This document shows, piece after piece, positions 18,416 to 27,731 of a stretch of DNA of 50,688 nucleotides. Each line of letters opens with the position of its first letter. Position 1 is the stretch's first letter. The position numbers and the translations under genes were made by a program. Under the pieces are notes generated by a model. The model was not told the DNA's origin and searched no databases. It saw only the letters and a program-made list of their open reading frames with translations. The stretch lies in NCBI RefSeq assembly GCF_002217475.1, contig NZ_MUHH01000039.1, positions 1 through 50,688 on the forward strand. The letters run 5' to 3'. Source of the DNA: Flavobacterium tructae. Lineage in GTDB: Bacteria > Bacteroidota > Bacteroidia > Flavobacteriales > Flavobacteriaceae.

Positions 18416-18428
18416 CCTTAAATTGTTG

Positions 18429-18502
18429 TGACCTCGACTGGATTCAAACCAGTAACCTTCTGAGCCGTAATCAGATGCGCTATTCAGTTGCGCCACGAGG
18501 CC
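18429..18502 (-). tRNA. tRNA-Arg (anticodon ACG), copy 1
   Basis: A 74-nt cloverleaf on the minus strand: acceptor GGCCTCG / CGAGGTC (one G-U pair) with discriminator A, D-stem GCGC/GCGC, anticodon stem TCTGA/TCAGA with loop TTACGGC (anticodon ACG, read as ICG after deamination), and T-arm ACTGG-TTTGAAT-CCAGT. CCA is not encoded. Its sequence is identical to copy 2. The 3' end faces the accessory island. Confidence 0.95.
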
Positions 18503-18561
18503 TTTTTGTTCTTTCAATTGGGCTATTTTTCAGTAGCTTTGTTGATTGCTTATTGCAGGTG

Positions 18562-18569
18562 CAAAGATA
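18562..18569 (-). promoter_or_regulatory. -7 element of tRNA-Arg copy 1
   Basis: The minus strand reads TATCTTTG, a perfect TAnnTTTG, about 60 bp upstream of the tRNA 5' end. The same element is at the same distance from copy 2. Confidence 0.6.
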
Positions 18570-18604
18570 AGCATATGTCTATTTCTTCAATAAAGGAATT
18601 AAAG

Positions 18605-18640
18605 AGAAAAAAAAAGACAAAAGATAATTTTTATCCTTTG
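18605..18640 (-). terminator. Terminator of the second tRNA-Arg gene
   Basis: On the minus strand a 10-bp stem (one G-U pair) with a 3-nt loop covers 18618-18640, followed by a run of T (plus-strand A at 18607-18615). It separates the two tRNA copies, so each is its own transcription unit. Confidence 0.6.
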
Positions 18641-18650
18641 CCTTTATTAG

Positions 18651-18724
18651 TGACCTCGACTGGATTCAAACCAGTAACCTTCTGAGCCGTAATCAGATGC
18701 GCTATTCAGTTGCGCCACGAGGCC
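18651..18724 (-). tRNA. tRNA-Arg (anticodon ACG), copy 2
   Basis: Identical 74-nt cloverleaf to copy 1, anticodon ACG. The upstream 65 bp are also near-identical between the copies, so the pair arose by tandem duplication of promoter plus gene with a period of 222 bp. CCA is not encoded. Confidence 0.95.
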
Positions 18725-18782
18725 TTTTTGCTTTTCAATCTGGCTATTTTTCAGTAGCTTCGTTGATTGCTTATTGCGGGTG

Positions 18783-18790
18783 CAAAGATA
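18783..18790 (-). promoter_or_regulatory. -7 element of tRNA-Arg copy 2
   Basis: The minus strand reads TATCTTTG, matching TAnnTTTG, 58 bp upstream of the tRNA 5' end. It is divergent from apt, whose start is 50 bp away. Confidence 0.6.
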
Positions 18791-18840
18791 GGCATAAATG
18801 TGAGATATGCAAGCATGAAATAATATAAAAACAAAAAAAA

Positions 18841-19353
18841 ATGCAGATTAAAAAATATATACGTGATATTCAAGGATTTCCGAAAAAAGAAATTTTGTTT
18901 AAAGACATCACTCCGTTGCTAAATGACCCAATTGCGAGAAAAGAAACTGTTTTTATTCTGGCGGAATCTCTAAAAGGGCAAAAAATCGATAAAGTGGTAG
19001 GAGCTGAAAGTCGGGGCTTTTTCTTTGGGATATTACTGGCTCAGGAATTGAACGCAGGCTTTGTTCCGGTAAGAAAGCCAAATAAGCTGCCATACGACAC
19101 GATTTCGGCTTCGTACGAACTCGAATACGGCACGGACAGTTTAGAGATGCATACAGACGTCATAAAGAAAGGAGACAGGGTTTTGATTCACGATGATGTT
19201 TTGGCCACAGGAGGAACCGCAAAAGCCGTTTGTGAATTGGTTGAACGACTAGGAGGGGAGATCGTACAATGCAATTTTCTAATGGAGCTTAGTTTTTTGA
19301 ACGGAAGAGAAAAGATTAGCAGCTATCCTATTTTTTCGGCTTTGACGTATTAG
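18841..19353 (+). CDS. apt: Adenine phosphoribosyltransferase
   Basis: Purine salvage enzyme of the cytoplasm that converts adenine and PRPP to AMP and diphosphate. At 170 residues it has the normal length. Visible signatures: the N-terminal IRDIQGFPKKEILFKDITPLL; VVGAESRGFFFG (about 52-63); the flexible loop region RKPNKLPYDTISASYELEYG; and the PRPP-binding motif VLIHDDVLATGGTAKA at 114-129. The start ATG at 18841 follows an A-rich leader without a Shine-Dalgarno sequence. It stands alone, divergent from the tRNA pair and convergent with pheT across a 16-bp-stem hairpin. Nothing unusual. Confidence 0.95.
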   Translation: MQIKKYIRDIQGFPKKEILFKDITPLLNDPIARKETVFILAESLKGQKIDKVVGAESRGFFFGILLAQELNAGFVPVRKPNKLPYDTISASYELEYGTDSLEMHTDVIKKGDRVLIHDDVLATGGTAKAVCELVERLGGEIVQCNFLMELSFLNGREKISSYPIFSALTY

Positions 19354-19401
19354 TAATAAGGTACGTTCGCCAATCGATTCACTAAGATGTAACAAAAAAT
19401 A

Positions 19402-19441
19402 AAATTCCAAATTCCAACATAATAATTGGAATTTGGAATTT
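19402..19441. terminator. Bidirectional terminator hairpin between apt and pheT
   Basis: A perfect 16-bp stem (19402-19417 with 19426-19441) and an 8-nt loop, A/T-rich on both flanks. It lies between the convergent stops of apt (19353) and pheT (19471) and can serve both. Confidence 0.75.
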
Positions 19442-19470
19442 AAACATTTGAAATTTATTTCTTTTTAAAA

Positions 19471-21891
19471 CTATCTCAAGGTTGCTCCAAGTTCAGTTTC
19501 GAAAGTCTGCTGTAGTTTCGACATGATTTTGTCAATTTGAGCATCTGTAAGCGTTTTAGTGTTATCCTGAATGGTAAAACTTAAAGCATACGATTTTTTG
19601 CCTTCCGGAAGTTTGTTTCCTTCATAAACATCAAACAGGTTAATGTCTTTTAAGAGTGACTTTTCTGTTTGTCTCGCAAGGTTGAAAATACTCTCGTAAG
19701 TGGTACTTTTATCAATCAGTAAAGCCAAATCTCTTCGAACTTCAGGATATTTTGGAATTTCGGTATATTTAATTTTTCCGGTAATGATTTTTAGAATCAA
19801 ATCCCAGTTGAAATCAGCAAAGTAAACATCTTGTTTGATTCCGAAATGTTTCAATATTGATTTTTTAACAACTCCTATTTCTACTAAAGTCTCGCTATTG
19901 TAGCAAATTGCCGTTCCTTCTGCGAAAACATCCGATTGTACCGGAGCATTGGTAATTTTATCAATTCCTAAACGTGATAATACGCCTCTTACATATCCTT
20001 TTAATAAGAAGAAATCAGTTGCTTTTTGAGGATTGGTCCAGCTTTCTTTGTTTCTGTTTCCTGAAATTAACAACGTAAGGTGTTTGTGCTCCTCATATCC
20101 GTTAAGATATTTATGATACGTTTTGCCAAATTCAAATAATTTTAAATCTGAATTCTTTCTGTTGATATTATACGAAATAGCTTCTAAACCTGAAAACAGT
20201 AAAGACTGACGCATCGTTGATAAATCACTGCTTAAAGGATTCAGCATCGTAACATTGTGCTCCTCTTTTAAAGCAGTAGATAATTTTGCATATGCAGCAG
20301 TGGTTAATGAATTGGCCATCATTTCGTGAAACCCTTGCGAGTTCAGTTGAGAGGCAATTACATTTTGAACTTTATAGTCTTCTGTTCTTGGAGAATTAGC
20401 AACGGTCGCATTGAATTTTTTAGAAAAATTAATGTTGTTGTATCCGTAAACTCTCAGAATTTCTTCGATCACATCAATTTCACGCTGTACGTCTACACGG
20501 TAAGCAGGGATCGTTAAACCTAAACCTGAATCTGAAACGCTGTTTACTTTTATATCTAAAGAAACAAGAATTTTTTTGATGGTATCTTTTGGAATCTCTT
20601 GTCCGATAATTTTTGAAACGTGACTGAAATTCAACAAAACAGAAAAATCTTCTACTTTTTTAGGGTAAACTTCTATCACATCAGAAGTGATTTTTCCTCC
20701 GGCTACTTCCTGAATTAAAAGTGCCGCACGTTTTAAAGCATATTCTGTAATGGTTGGATCAATTCCTCTTTCAAATCTAAAAGAAGCATCTGTATTTAGT
20801 CCGTGTCTTTTAGCGGTTTTACGCACGCTTACGGCATCGAAATAAGCACTTTCTAAGAATATAGCAGTAGTTCCTTCTGAAACTCCGGATTTTTTACCTC
20901 CAAAAACACCCGCAATACAAAGTGGCCCTTTTTCGTCACAAATCATTAAATCTTCTTTGTGCAAGGTTCTTTCGACATCGTCTAAAGTCACAAATTTAGT
21001 GCCCTCAGGAAGTGTTTTTACAATTACTTTTCCATTGATTTTCGCTGCATCAAAAGCATGTAGTGGCTGTCCTAATTCGTGTAAAACATAATTAGTAACA
21101 TCGACAATATTATTTTTAGGAGTCAGTCCGATTGCTTTAAGACGATCTTGCAACCAGGCTGGAGATTCTTTAACTGTAATTCCGGAAATAGTTACTCCGC
21201 AGTATCTTGGTGCCAAAAGAGGCTCTTCAACCGTAACGTCAATTTTTAAAGTACGCATGTCTACTCTGAAATTGCTCACTGATGGTGTAATTAATTCGAT
21301 GTTTACACCACGCTGTAGCATTCCGGCTCTTAAATCACGGGCAGTACCCAGGTGACTCATAGCATCTGCACGATTGGGAGTCAATCCAATTTCGAAAACT
21401 TCGTCATTCACCACTTTAAAAACTTCCGCAGCAGGAGTTCCCGGAACTAATCCTTCGGCCAGAACCATAATTCCGTCATGACTTGTTCCCAGACCTAATT
21501 CATCTTCGGCACAAATCATTCCGTGACTTTCTACTCCACGAATTTTTCCCTTTTTAATAGTGAATTCAGCACCTTCTTTATCGTATAAAACCGTTCCGAT
21601 TGTAGCAACAGGTACTTTTTGTCCCGCAGCAACGTTAGCAGCTCCGCAAACAATTTGAATAGGAGCTTCTAAACCAATATTTACAGTGGTAACTTTTAAT
21701 CTGTCGGCATCAGGATGTTTTTCGCAGGTCAATACATGCCCTACAACCACACCTTGTAAACCGCCTTTGATCGACTGGTATTTTTCGACAACTTCTACTT
21801 CAAGCCCTAAATCTGTTAGTAGCTCTGAAGTTTGATCAGACGGCCAGTCCGTTTTAATAAATTGTTTTAACCAATTGTAAGATATTTTCAT
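19471..21891 (-). CDS. pheT: Phenylalanine-tRNA ligase beta subunit
   Basis: The beta chain of the alpha2-beta2 enzyme that charges tRNA-Phe. It has the normal length (806 residues) and order: an N-terminal region with an EMAP-like tRNA-binding domain (VVGHVLTCEKHPDADRLKV, about 50-68), the B3/B4 editing domain (about 215-390, CGVTISGITVKESPAWLQ), the B5 domain (about 400-475, ending VQREIDVIEEILRVYGYNN), the catalytic-like core, and the C-terminal FDX-ACB anticodon-binding domain (YPEVRRDLALLID to the end). The catalytic alpha subunit PheS is not in this window, as is usual when the two genes are unlinked. A TATATTTG -7 element lies 29 bp upstream of the start. Ordinary core gene. Confidence 0.95.
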   Translation of the reverse strand: MKISYNWLKQFIKTDWPSDQTSELLTDLGLEVEVVEKYQSIKGGLQGVVVGHVLTCEKHPDADRLKVTTVNIGLEAPIQIVCGAANVAAGQKVPVATIGTVLYDKEGAEFTIKKGKIRGVESHGMICAEDELGLGTSHDGIMVLAEGLVPGTPAAEVFKVVNDEVFEIGLTPNRADAMSHLGTARDLRAGMLQRGVNIELITPSVSNFRVDMRTLKIDVTVEEPLLAPRYCGVTISGITVKESPAWLQDRLKAIGLTPKNNIVDVTNYVLHELGQPLHAFDAAKINGKVIVKTLPEGTKFVTLDDVERTLHKEDLMICDEKGPLCIAGVFGGKKSGVSEGTTAIFLESAYFDAVSVRKTAKRHGLNTDASFRFERGIDPTITEYALKRAALLIQEVAGGKITSDVIEVYPKKVEDFSVLLNFSHVSKIIGQEIPKDTIKKILVSLDIKVNSVSDSGLGLTIPAYRVDVQREIDVIEEILRVYGYNNINFSKKFNATVANSPRTEDYKVQNVIASQLNSQGFHEMMANSLTTAAYAKLSTALKEEHNVTMLNPLSSDLSTMRQSLLFSGLEAISYNINRKNSDLKLFEFGKTYHKYLNGYEEHKHLTLLISGNRNKESWTNPQKATDFFLLKGYVRGVLSRLGIDKITNAPVQSDVFAEGTAICYNSETLVEIGVVKKSILKHFGIKQDVYFADFNWDLILKIITGKIKYTEIPKYPEVRRDLALLIDKSTTYESIFNLARQTEKSLLKDINLFDVYEGNKLPEGKKSYALSFTIQDNTKTLTDAQIDKIMSKLQQTFETELGATLR

Positions 21892-21919
21892 TTTGCTTTT
21901 TTATTCTTGTATGAGGTTA

Positions 21920-21927
21920 CAAATATA
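21920..21927 (-). promoter_or_regulatory. -7 element of pheT
   Basis: The minus strand reads TATATTTG, a full TAnnTTTG match, 28 bp before the pheT ATG. Confidence 0.55.
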
Positions 21928-22201
21928 AGAATTGCACATTGTAGTAAGAAACAATTTATTTGCTTTTTTCGGGCTGTTTTTTCAGAGAGAAATTTTAGAA
22001 TATGTAAGTCTCTTTTTAACACATAGAAACATAATTTCACATCTTCAAATAAGGCGTTTCACTTGGAGTAAATCGCATAGCATATGGGAGATAATTGTAT
22101 TTCTTTTATATGTTCTTTCAGTAGATAAAAACTATTTTTTTAAGTTTTAATGTCTTTAAAAAAAATCATTGCTTTAATTATCAAATACTTATATCGTTTG
22201 T
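21928..22201. other. Intergenic stretch with one copy of a dispersed repeat
   Basis: No supported gene. It contains ACACATAGAAACATAA (about 22019-22034) and the 17-bp core AATAAGGCGTTTCACTT at 22048-22064. The core recurs inverted at 29089-29105. The short open frame on the plus strand here has no coding character. Confidence 0.5.
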
Positions 22202-23065
22202 TTAAATTAACTCTTCAATGTGTTTTTTAATGTTTTCGGAGATCTTTTTTGTTGGCAGATCATTTTCATCATCGCCAAACGGGTCTTCGATTTCTTCGGC
22301 AATAAGTTCTAAACTTGCCAGTACATAAAAAATAAAAACCACCACCGGAGCTACATAATACCCAAGGCTTACTGAATAACCAAAAGGAAGTGTCATCGTA
22401 TAAAAAAAGATAAACTTTTTGATAAAAGCGCTGTAAGAGTAGGGAATAGGGGTGTTTTTGATTCGCTCGCAGGCACCGCAGATGTCTGTAAATGATTGTA
22501 ACTCTTCGTTTAAAATAATAAGCTGTTCTCCGCTGATTTTTTTATCCTCGTACAGGTCGTTTATTTTTTGAAAAATTATTCTTTTAACCTGATTCGGTTT
22601 GTGCTTGTGATGATCAATTTCTAAATCTACATCTTCAAAAAGCTGTTTACCAGTGTCAGAATCGTGCAGGTGTTTGTGTAATACGGAAGCGTAGGCAGGA
22701 ATAAATTTTCTGAAGAATTTTTTATCATTTTCTTCTTTCAGCATAGCCGAAAGTTTAATGGCCAGATTCCGACTGTTATTAACAAGACCTCCCCAAAGTT
22801 TTCGACCTTCCCACCAACGATCGTAGGCTGTATTGGTTCTGAAAACCAATAACAATGAGATTACAAAACCCAACATCCCGTGCATGATCGGGATGTTGGG
22901 GATGTAGTCGTTTTTACCAATTTTAAAATACGAGACTTCCAAATATCCAACAATTGAAGAGTAAATTCCGATCGCAATCATGATCGGAAGCAGTTTTCTA
23001 ACCGTATCCGATTTGTGAAAATGAAAAATAAAAGTGAACCAATCTTTGGTGTTGTATGAGATCAT
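22202..23065 (-). CDS. Bestrophin-like anion channel family protein
   Basis: A 287-residue inner-membrane protein of the bestrophin/UPF0187 (YneE) family, which forms pentameric anion channels. Visible signatures: an N-terminal WFTFIFHFHKSDTVRKLLP before the first membrane helix, LLVFRTNTAYDRWWEGRKLWGGLVNNSRNL (the conserved RWWEGR-WG block after helix 2), GACERIKNTPIPYSYSAFIKKFIFFY and GYYVAPVVVFIFYVLASLELIAEEIEDPFG, all hallmark segments. A cytoplasmic acidic C-terminus follows. It has its own TAAATTTG promoter element (23083-23090), which lies 18 bp before the start and just beside the stop of the preceding gene, so it need not be part of the efflux transcript. Physiological role in bacteria is not settled. 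Confidence 0.85.
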   Translation of the reverse strand: MISYNTKDWFTFIFHFHKSDTVRKLLPIMIAIGIYSSIVGYLEVSYFKIGKNDYIPNIPIMHGMLGFVISLLLVFRTNTAYDRWWEGRKLWGGLVNNSRNLAIKLSAMLKEENDKKFFRKFIPAYASVLHKHLHDSDTGKQLFEDVDLEIDHHKHKPNQVKRIIFQKINDLYEDKKISGEQLIILNEELQSFTDICGACERIKNTPIPYSYSAFIKKFIFFYTMTLPFGYSVSLGYYVAPVVVFIFYVLASLELIAEEIEDPFGDDENDLPTKKISENIKKHIEELI

Positions 23066-23082
23066 TTGGACTTGTTTTGAAA

Positions 23083-23090
23083 CAAATTTA
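23083..23090 (-). promoter_or_regulatory. -7 element of the bestrophin-like gene
   Basis: The minus strand reads TAAATTTG, 17 bp upstream of the ATG at 23065 and 2 bp past the stop of the TolC-like gene. Confidence 0.5.
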
Positions 23091-23092
23091 CT

Positions 23093-24403
23093 TTAAAAAT
23101 TGATATTCCCGGCCAATTCTTTCAAAGCAATCTCAGATAATTTTGCCTGAAACTGTGCATTGCTGTAGCGTACTTTAGCATTTACATAGTTTAATTGAGC
23201 CGTTCTGAAATCCAGCGTTGTGATAGTTCCAATTCTGAATTTATCTAAAGTAATATCTAAATTTTGTTTGGCAATCGTTACGTTGTCTTCTTCTAATCCA
23301 ATCAATTCTAAATTGGTTAAATACGTTTGAAAAGCGGTGCTTAACTGAGTGTCCAGGATCATGTTTTGCTGCTCAATCGCAATTTGTGAGTTTTCGATCT
23401 GCAATTTCGCTATCTTTTCATTTCGATGTTGATTGAACCCATCAAAAATGTTTAAAGTGGCGTTAAAACCATAGTTGAAACCTTTAGATGAGTTCTGACT
23501 TGTAAATCCAAGACTGGACTGACTTTCGTTAAAGTTGTATCCTGAAGTCAGGTTTACCACCGGATAACGGTCTGCTTTTACTTGTTTAAGCTGAAGTTCG
23601 GCAATACGTTTGTTGATAATCTGAGATTCTAAAGCCGGATTTTGTTTGTGAGCCAATTCTATTAAATCGACTAAAACGAGTTTATTATCTACAGCAACTA
23701 CATTGGTTACGGTGAAATTTATTTTAGGATCACGTGCCAAATATTGGTTGAGTAAGATCTTAGCATTGGCATAGGATTCTTTTTGTCTCAGCAAAGCAAC
23801 CTGATCTGAATTTAAATCAACCTGTGCATTTAAAACTTCCAGTTTTGATGCTTTTCCAATACTGAAACGGTTTTGTGCCAGCGTTAATCTTTGTTTCGAA
23901 ATTACAATTGTGGTGTCTAATGCAGACAATTGCTGCTGTTGCTGTACCAAATCAAAGTAAGCGCTGTTGACCTGTCCAATTTTGACCAATATCACTCTTT
24001 TCATTTCAGAATCACCCAGTTTTTGCAGTTCTTTAAGCTGATCCAGTTTGGCAAACATTTTCATTCCGTCAAAAACGGTCCATCCCAAGCTAACACCGTA
24101 GGCTAAACTGTTATTTTTAGCATTTCTTAAAGAGGTTGTAGTTCCGTCCTGACGTGTTTGTGACGAGTTGGTAACACTGTTATTGTCGGTTACCGAAGCT
24201 GTGGCCCTTGGCAACATTCCGGCATTTCCAACTGTTACATTGGTTTCGCTTATTTTAAGGCTGTTTTTAGCAATCTTAATTTCGAAATTATTCTCTAAGG
24301 CAATCTTCATGGCGTCTTCAATGGTTAAGACTTCCTGCGCACTGATTTTTGTTGTACAGAACAACAATAAAACGAGACTTGTTACTATTATTTTAGCTTT
24401 CAT
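23093..24403 (-). CDS. TolC-family outer-membrane efflux channel
   Basis: Outer-membrane factor of a tripartite RND pump: a trimeric barrel with a long periplasmic alpha-helical tunnel. I start it at ATG 24403 (MKAKIIVTSL), because that gives a clean signal peptide ending in KISAQE; nine more codons upstream are open but would spoil it. The mature protein has the two-fold TolC repeat: LTIEDAMKIALENNFEIKIAKN near the start and IELAHKQNPALESQIINKRIAELQLKQVKA in the middle, each followed by long heptad helices, and the usual NAQVDLNSDQVALLRQKESYANAKILLNQYLA segment. It follows the pump gene by 78 bp on the same strand. Confidence 0.9.
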   Translation of the reverse strand: MKAKIIVTSLVLLLFCTTKISAQEVLTIEDAMKIALENNFEIKIAKNSLKISETNVTVGNAGMLPRATASVTDNNSVTNSSQTRQDGTTTSLRNAKNNSLAYGVSLGWTVFDGMKMFAKLDQLKELQKLGDSEMKRVILVKIGQVNSAYFDLVQQQQQLSALDTTIVISKQRLTLAQNRFSIGKASKLEVLNAQVDLNSDQVALLRQKESYANAKILLNQYLARDPKINFTVTNVVAVDNKLVLVDLIELAHKQNPALESQIINKRIAELQLKQVKADRYPVVNLTSGYNFNESQSSLGFTSQNSSKGFNYGFNATLNIFDGFNQHRNEKIAKLQIENSQIAIEQQNMILDTQLSTAFQTYLTNLELIGLEEDNVTIAKQNLDITLDKFRIGTITTLDFRTAQLNYVNAKVRYSNAQFQAKLSEIALKELAGNINF

Positions 24404-24480
24404 GTGATGAAGGGTTAGCTGCGATTCCACTTTTTCAGAAGAGATTCGCAGCTTCTATAGGATTTCAGATTTTATATCAA

Positions 24481-27400
24481 TTATTTTGTGTTTCTTTCAT
24501 ATTCATCGATATGATCAAATTCAGGATAATGTTTTCTTGCTTTAGACCACATTAAATAAATAGCAGGAATCACAAATAGGGTTAAGGCTAACGAAAAGAT
24601 GGTTCCTCCAACAATTACAACCCCCATACCAATTCTACTCGTAGAGGCAGCACCAAGTGACATTGCAATTGGCAAAGCTCCTAAAGCGATGGCCAAACTT
24701 GTCATTAAAATTGGGCGCAAACGTGCTTCTGAGGCTTCTAAAATAGCTTCCATTTTTGGTTTTCCCTGTTCGCGCAGCTGATTGGCAAATTCGACAATCA
24801 AAATACCGTTCTTCGTCACCAATCCAATAAGCATTACCGTTCCAATCTGGCTAAAGATATTCCAGGTCTGATTGAAGAGCCATAACGAGAATAAAGCTCC
24901 GGCAACCGCCATAGGTACGGTTAAGATGATGATAAGCGGATCGATAAAACTCTCGAACTGTGCAGCAAGAATTAAAAAGATCAGTAATAGGGCTAATCCA
25001 AAGGCGAAAGAAGTGTTTGAACTACTTTCAACAAAGTCTCTCGATTCTCCACTTAAATCAGTGGTAAAAGTATCGTTAAGTACTTTTGCTTTGATTCTGT
25101 CCATTTCCTGAATACCGTCGCTGATACTTTTTCCCGGCGCTAAACCTGCAGAAACTGTTGCCGACATATAACGGTTGTTGTGGTACAATTGAGGCGGATT
25201 ACTTTGTTCTTCAATTTTAACCACGTTGTCCATCTGAATCAATTCTCCGCTTTTATTTTTCACAAACATCGAAGTCAGATCCAGCGGTTTCGAACGGTCT
25301 TTTTGATCAAACTGACCAATTACCTGATATTGTTTTCCATTTTTAATGAAATATCCAAAACGCTGCCCGCTTAAAGAAAGCTGTAACGTTTGTGCAATGT
25401 CAAGGATCGAAATTCCTAAACTTTCTGCTTTTTCACGATCGATACTTACGTTGATTTCAGGTTTGTTGAATTTTAAATTCACATCGGTAACCGAGAAAAC
25501 GTCACTTTTGCCTACTTCTTCCATAAAAACCGGAATTTTTTCTCTCAGTTTCTCAAAATTCGGAGCTTGAATGATATACTGAATCGGTAATCCTCCACGA
25601 CGGTTTACGGCAATGGTTGGCTGTTGAATTACAGAAGTTTTAGCATCAGGATATCGTTTGGTCATTTTGGTCAATTGATCTGCAATATCTTTCTGAGATC
25701 TTTTTCTCTGATCCGGTTCAACCAATGAAAGTCGGATAAAACCAGAGTTAGTGGCCGAAGCTCCAAAGCCCGGGGCAGTGATAACCAGACTCACTTTTTT
25801 CTCCGGAATAGAATCGTCTACCAATCTCGAGATTTCCTGCATAAAACGATCGGTGTATTCGTAAGAGGACCCTTCCGGCGTAGTCATACGCATGGTCACA
25901 GAACTACGATCGTCATAAGGCGCCGTTTCTTTTGGGAGTATGGTAAAAAACAAATAGATCAATCCAAAACAAGCAATCAGAATAGGGAAACTAAGCCATT
26001 TTTTTGCGATAAAGCGATTCAAAGAGTCGGCATAACCGCTGTTTAGTTTTTCAAAGAAAGGCTCGGTTTTTACGTAGAATTTAGATTTTTTCTGTTCTCC
26101 GCCTTTCATCAAATAGGCGTTAAGCATTGGTGTCAAAGTCAGCGATACAAAAGCCGAGATTAAAACGGCAGCTCCAATGACGACCCCAAATTCCCTAAAG
26201 AGTCGGCCGACAAATCCTTCTAAAAATATTACCGGCAAAAATACGGCCGCAAGGGTTACCGAAATTGAGATTACGGCATAGAATATTTCATTAGATCCTT
26301 TAATCGCGGCTTCAATTGGCGACATGCCTTCTTCTACTTTTTTGAAGATGTTCTCGGTCACTACAATTCCGTCGTCGACCACCAGACCGGTGGCTAAAAC
26401 AATGGCAAGTAAAGTCAATACGTTGATCGAAAACCCGAAAAGCCACATGATGAAAAACGTCGCAATCAACGAAACGGGAATGTCAATTAATGGTCTGAAC
26501 GCAATAGCCCAGTCTCTGAAAAACAAGTAGATAATAATGATTACCAAAATAATCGATATCCCTAAAGTTTCGGCAACTTCAAGTACTGATTTTTTAACAA
26601 AGATCGTATTGTCCAGTGCAATATTCAGTTTGATATCTTTTGGAAGATCCTTTTTTAAGGCTTCGTACTTTTTGTAAAATTCAGATGAAATGTCCAGATA
26701 GTTGGCTCCCGGCATTGGTACTATAGCAAGACCAATCATAGGTAAACCGGATTGACTCAATTTTGTTTCGATATTTTCAGGACCTAGTTCGGCTCCTCCA
26801 ATATCGCTTAAACGAACAATCTTATCGCCATTGGTACGAATGATAATGTTGTTGAATTCTTCCGGCTTCGAAAGGTTACCAACCGTTTTTACGGTTAACT
26901 CGGTATTGTTTCCGGTTAGTTTTCCTGAAGGCAATTCAACATTTTGGGAGTTTAAAGCATTACGAACATCAGATACAGTGCATTTATAAGCGGTAAGTTT
27001 TACAGGATCAATCCATAAACGCATGGCGTAGCGTTTTTGCCCCCATATTTGAACACCGCTGACTCCCGGAATAGTTTCCAAACGTTGTGAAATCACATTT
27101 TCGGCATAATCACTCAATTCCAGAGAACTTCTGGTGTCACTTTGTACCGTCATGGAAATAATAGCGTCACTGTCGGCATCTGCCTTGGAGACTACCGGCG
27201 GGGCGTCAATATCCTGCGGTAAACTTCTGATGGCCTGAGAAACTTTATCACGAACGTCGTTTGCTGCTTCTTCCAGATTTTTGTCCAGATTAAATTCAAT
27301 GGTGATGTTACTGCTTCCCTGATTACTGGAAGAAGTTATGTTTCGAATCCCATCGATTGCGTTGACCGCTTTTTCAAGAGGCTCTGTAATCTGAGATTCT

Positions 27401-27576
27401 ATAATGTCGGAATTGGCTCCGGTATAGTTGGTTCGGATAGAAACCTGTGCAGGGTCGATCGAAGGAAATTCCCTAACACCTAAAAAGGTATAACCAATGA
27501 AACCGAACAGAATAATTAAAAGATTCAGTACGATGGTTAAAACAGGTCTTTTTATACTGGTTGTTGATAAACTCAT
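24481..27576 (-). CDS. RND efflux pump, inner-membrane transporter (AcrB/MexB-like, HAE1 type)
   Basis: Proton-driven multidrug exporter of 1031 residues, the usual length. It starts with MSLSTTSIKRPVLTIVLNLL, the first of twelve membrane helices. Hallmarks: GVREFPSIDPAQVSIRTNY; the helix-4 proton relay LATGLVVDDGIVVTENI with the paired Asp; VFLPVIFLEGFVGRLFREFG; the C-terminal half repeat with helix-10 lysine in MLIGLVTKNGILIVEFANQLR; and TSLAIALGALPIAMS. Two large periplasmic loops (about 40-330 and 555-860) form the porter and docking domains. It lies 155 bp after the adaptor gene and 78 bp before the channel gene. No TetR or two-component regulator is adjacent. The substrate cannot be told from sequence. 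Confidence 0.92.
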   Translation of the reverse strand: MSLSTTSIKRPVLTIVLNLLIILFGFIGYTFLGVREFPSIDPAQVSIRTNYTGANSDIIESQITEPLEKAVNAIDGIRNITSSSNQGSSNITIEFNLDKNLEEAANDVRDKVSQAIRSLPQDIDAPPVVSKADADSDAIISMTVQSDTRSSLELSDYAENVISQRLETIPGVSGVQIWGQKRYAMRLWIDPVKLTAYKCTVSDVRNALNSQNVELPSGKLTGNNTELTVKTVGNLSKPEEFNNIIIRTNGDKIVRLSDIGGAELGPENIETKLSQSGLPMIGLAIVPMPGANYLDISSEFYKKYEALKKDLPKDIKLNIALDNTIFVKKSVLEVAETLGISIILVIIIIYLFFRDWAIAFRPLIDIPVSLIATFFIMWLFGFSINVLTLLAIVLATGLVVDDGIVVTENIFKKVEEGMSPIEAAIKGSNEIFYAVISISVTLAAVFLPVIFLEGFVGRLFREFGVVIGAAVLISAFVSLTLTPMLNAYLMKGGEQKKSKFYVKTEPFFEKLNSGYADSLNRFIAKKWLSFPILIACFGLIYLFFTILPKETAPYDDRSSVTMRMTTPEGSSYEYTDRFMQEISRLVDDSIPEKKVSLVITAPGFGASATNSGFIRLSLVEPDQRKRSQKDIADQLTKMTKRYPDAKTSVIQQPTIAVNRRGGLPIQYIIQAPNFEKLREKIPVFMEEVGKSDVFSVTDVNLKFNKPEINVSIDREKAESLGISILDIAQTLQLSLSGQRFGYFIKNGKQYQVIGQFDQKDRSKPLDLTSMFVKNKSGELIQMDNVVKIEEQSNPPQLYHNNRYMSATVSAGLAPGKSISDGIQEMDRIKAKVLNDTFTTDLSGESRDFVESSSNTSFAFGLALLLIFLILAAQFESFIDPLIIILTVPMAVAGALFSLWLFNQTWNIFSQIGTVMLIGLVTKNGILIVEFANQLREQGKPKMEAILEASEARLRPILMTSLAIALGALPIAMSLGAASTSRIGMGVVIVGGTIFSLALTLFVIPAIYLMWSKARKHYPEFDHIDEYERNTK

Positions 27577-27731
27577 AATGTTATTTATGATTTTAGAGTT
27601 TAGATTTTAGATTTTTTGAATAAGCAGAAGATAGAGTATAGAATGTAGAAAATAGATTGGAGCGTATTAATTGTCACGTTAGACGTCATAGATTTTAAAA
27701 CTAACAACTAACATTTCACATCTCACATTTT

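Noticed and set aside
18429..18502. attL/attR direct repeats of the tRNA 3' end within the window
   Set aside because: No second match to the 3' half of the tRNA was seen apart from the tandem copy itself.
18488..18685. Open reading frame of 65 codons across the tRNA-Arg pair
   Set aside because: It overlaps the second tRNA gene and its terminator on the other strand; no coding character.
21932..22150. Plus-strand open frame of 72 codons after pheT
   Set aside because: It lies on a dispersed repeat, has no recognisable domain and reads as low-complexity Phe/Leu/Arg.
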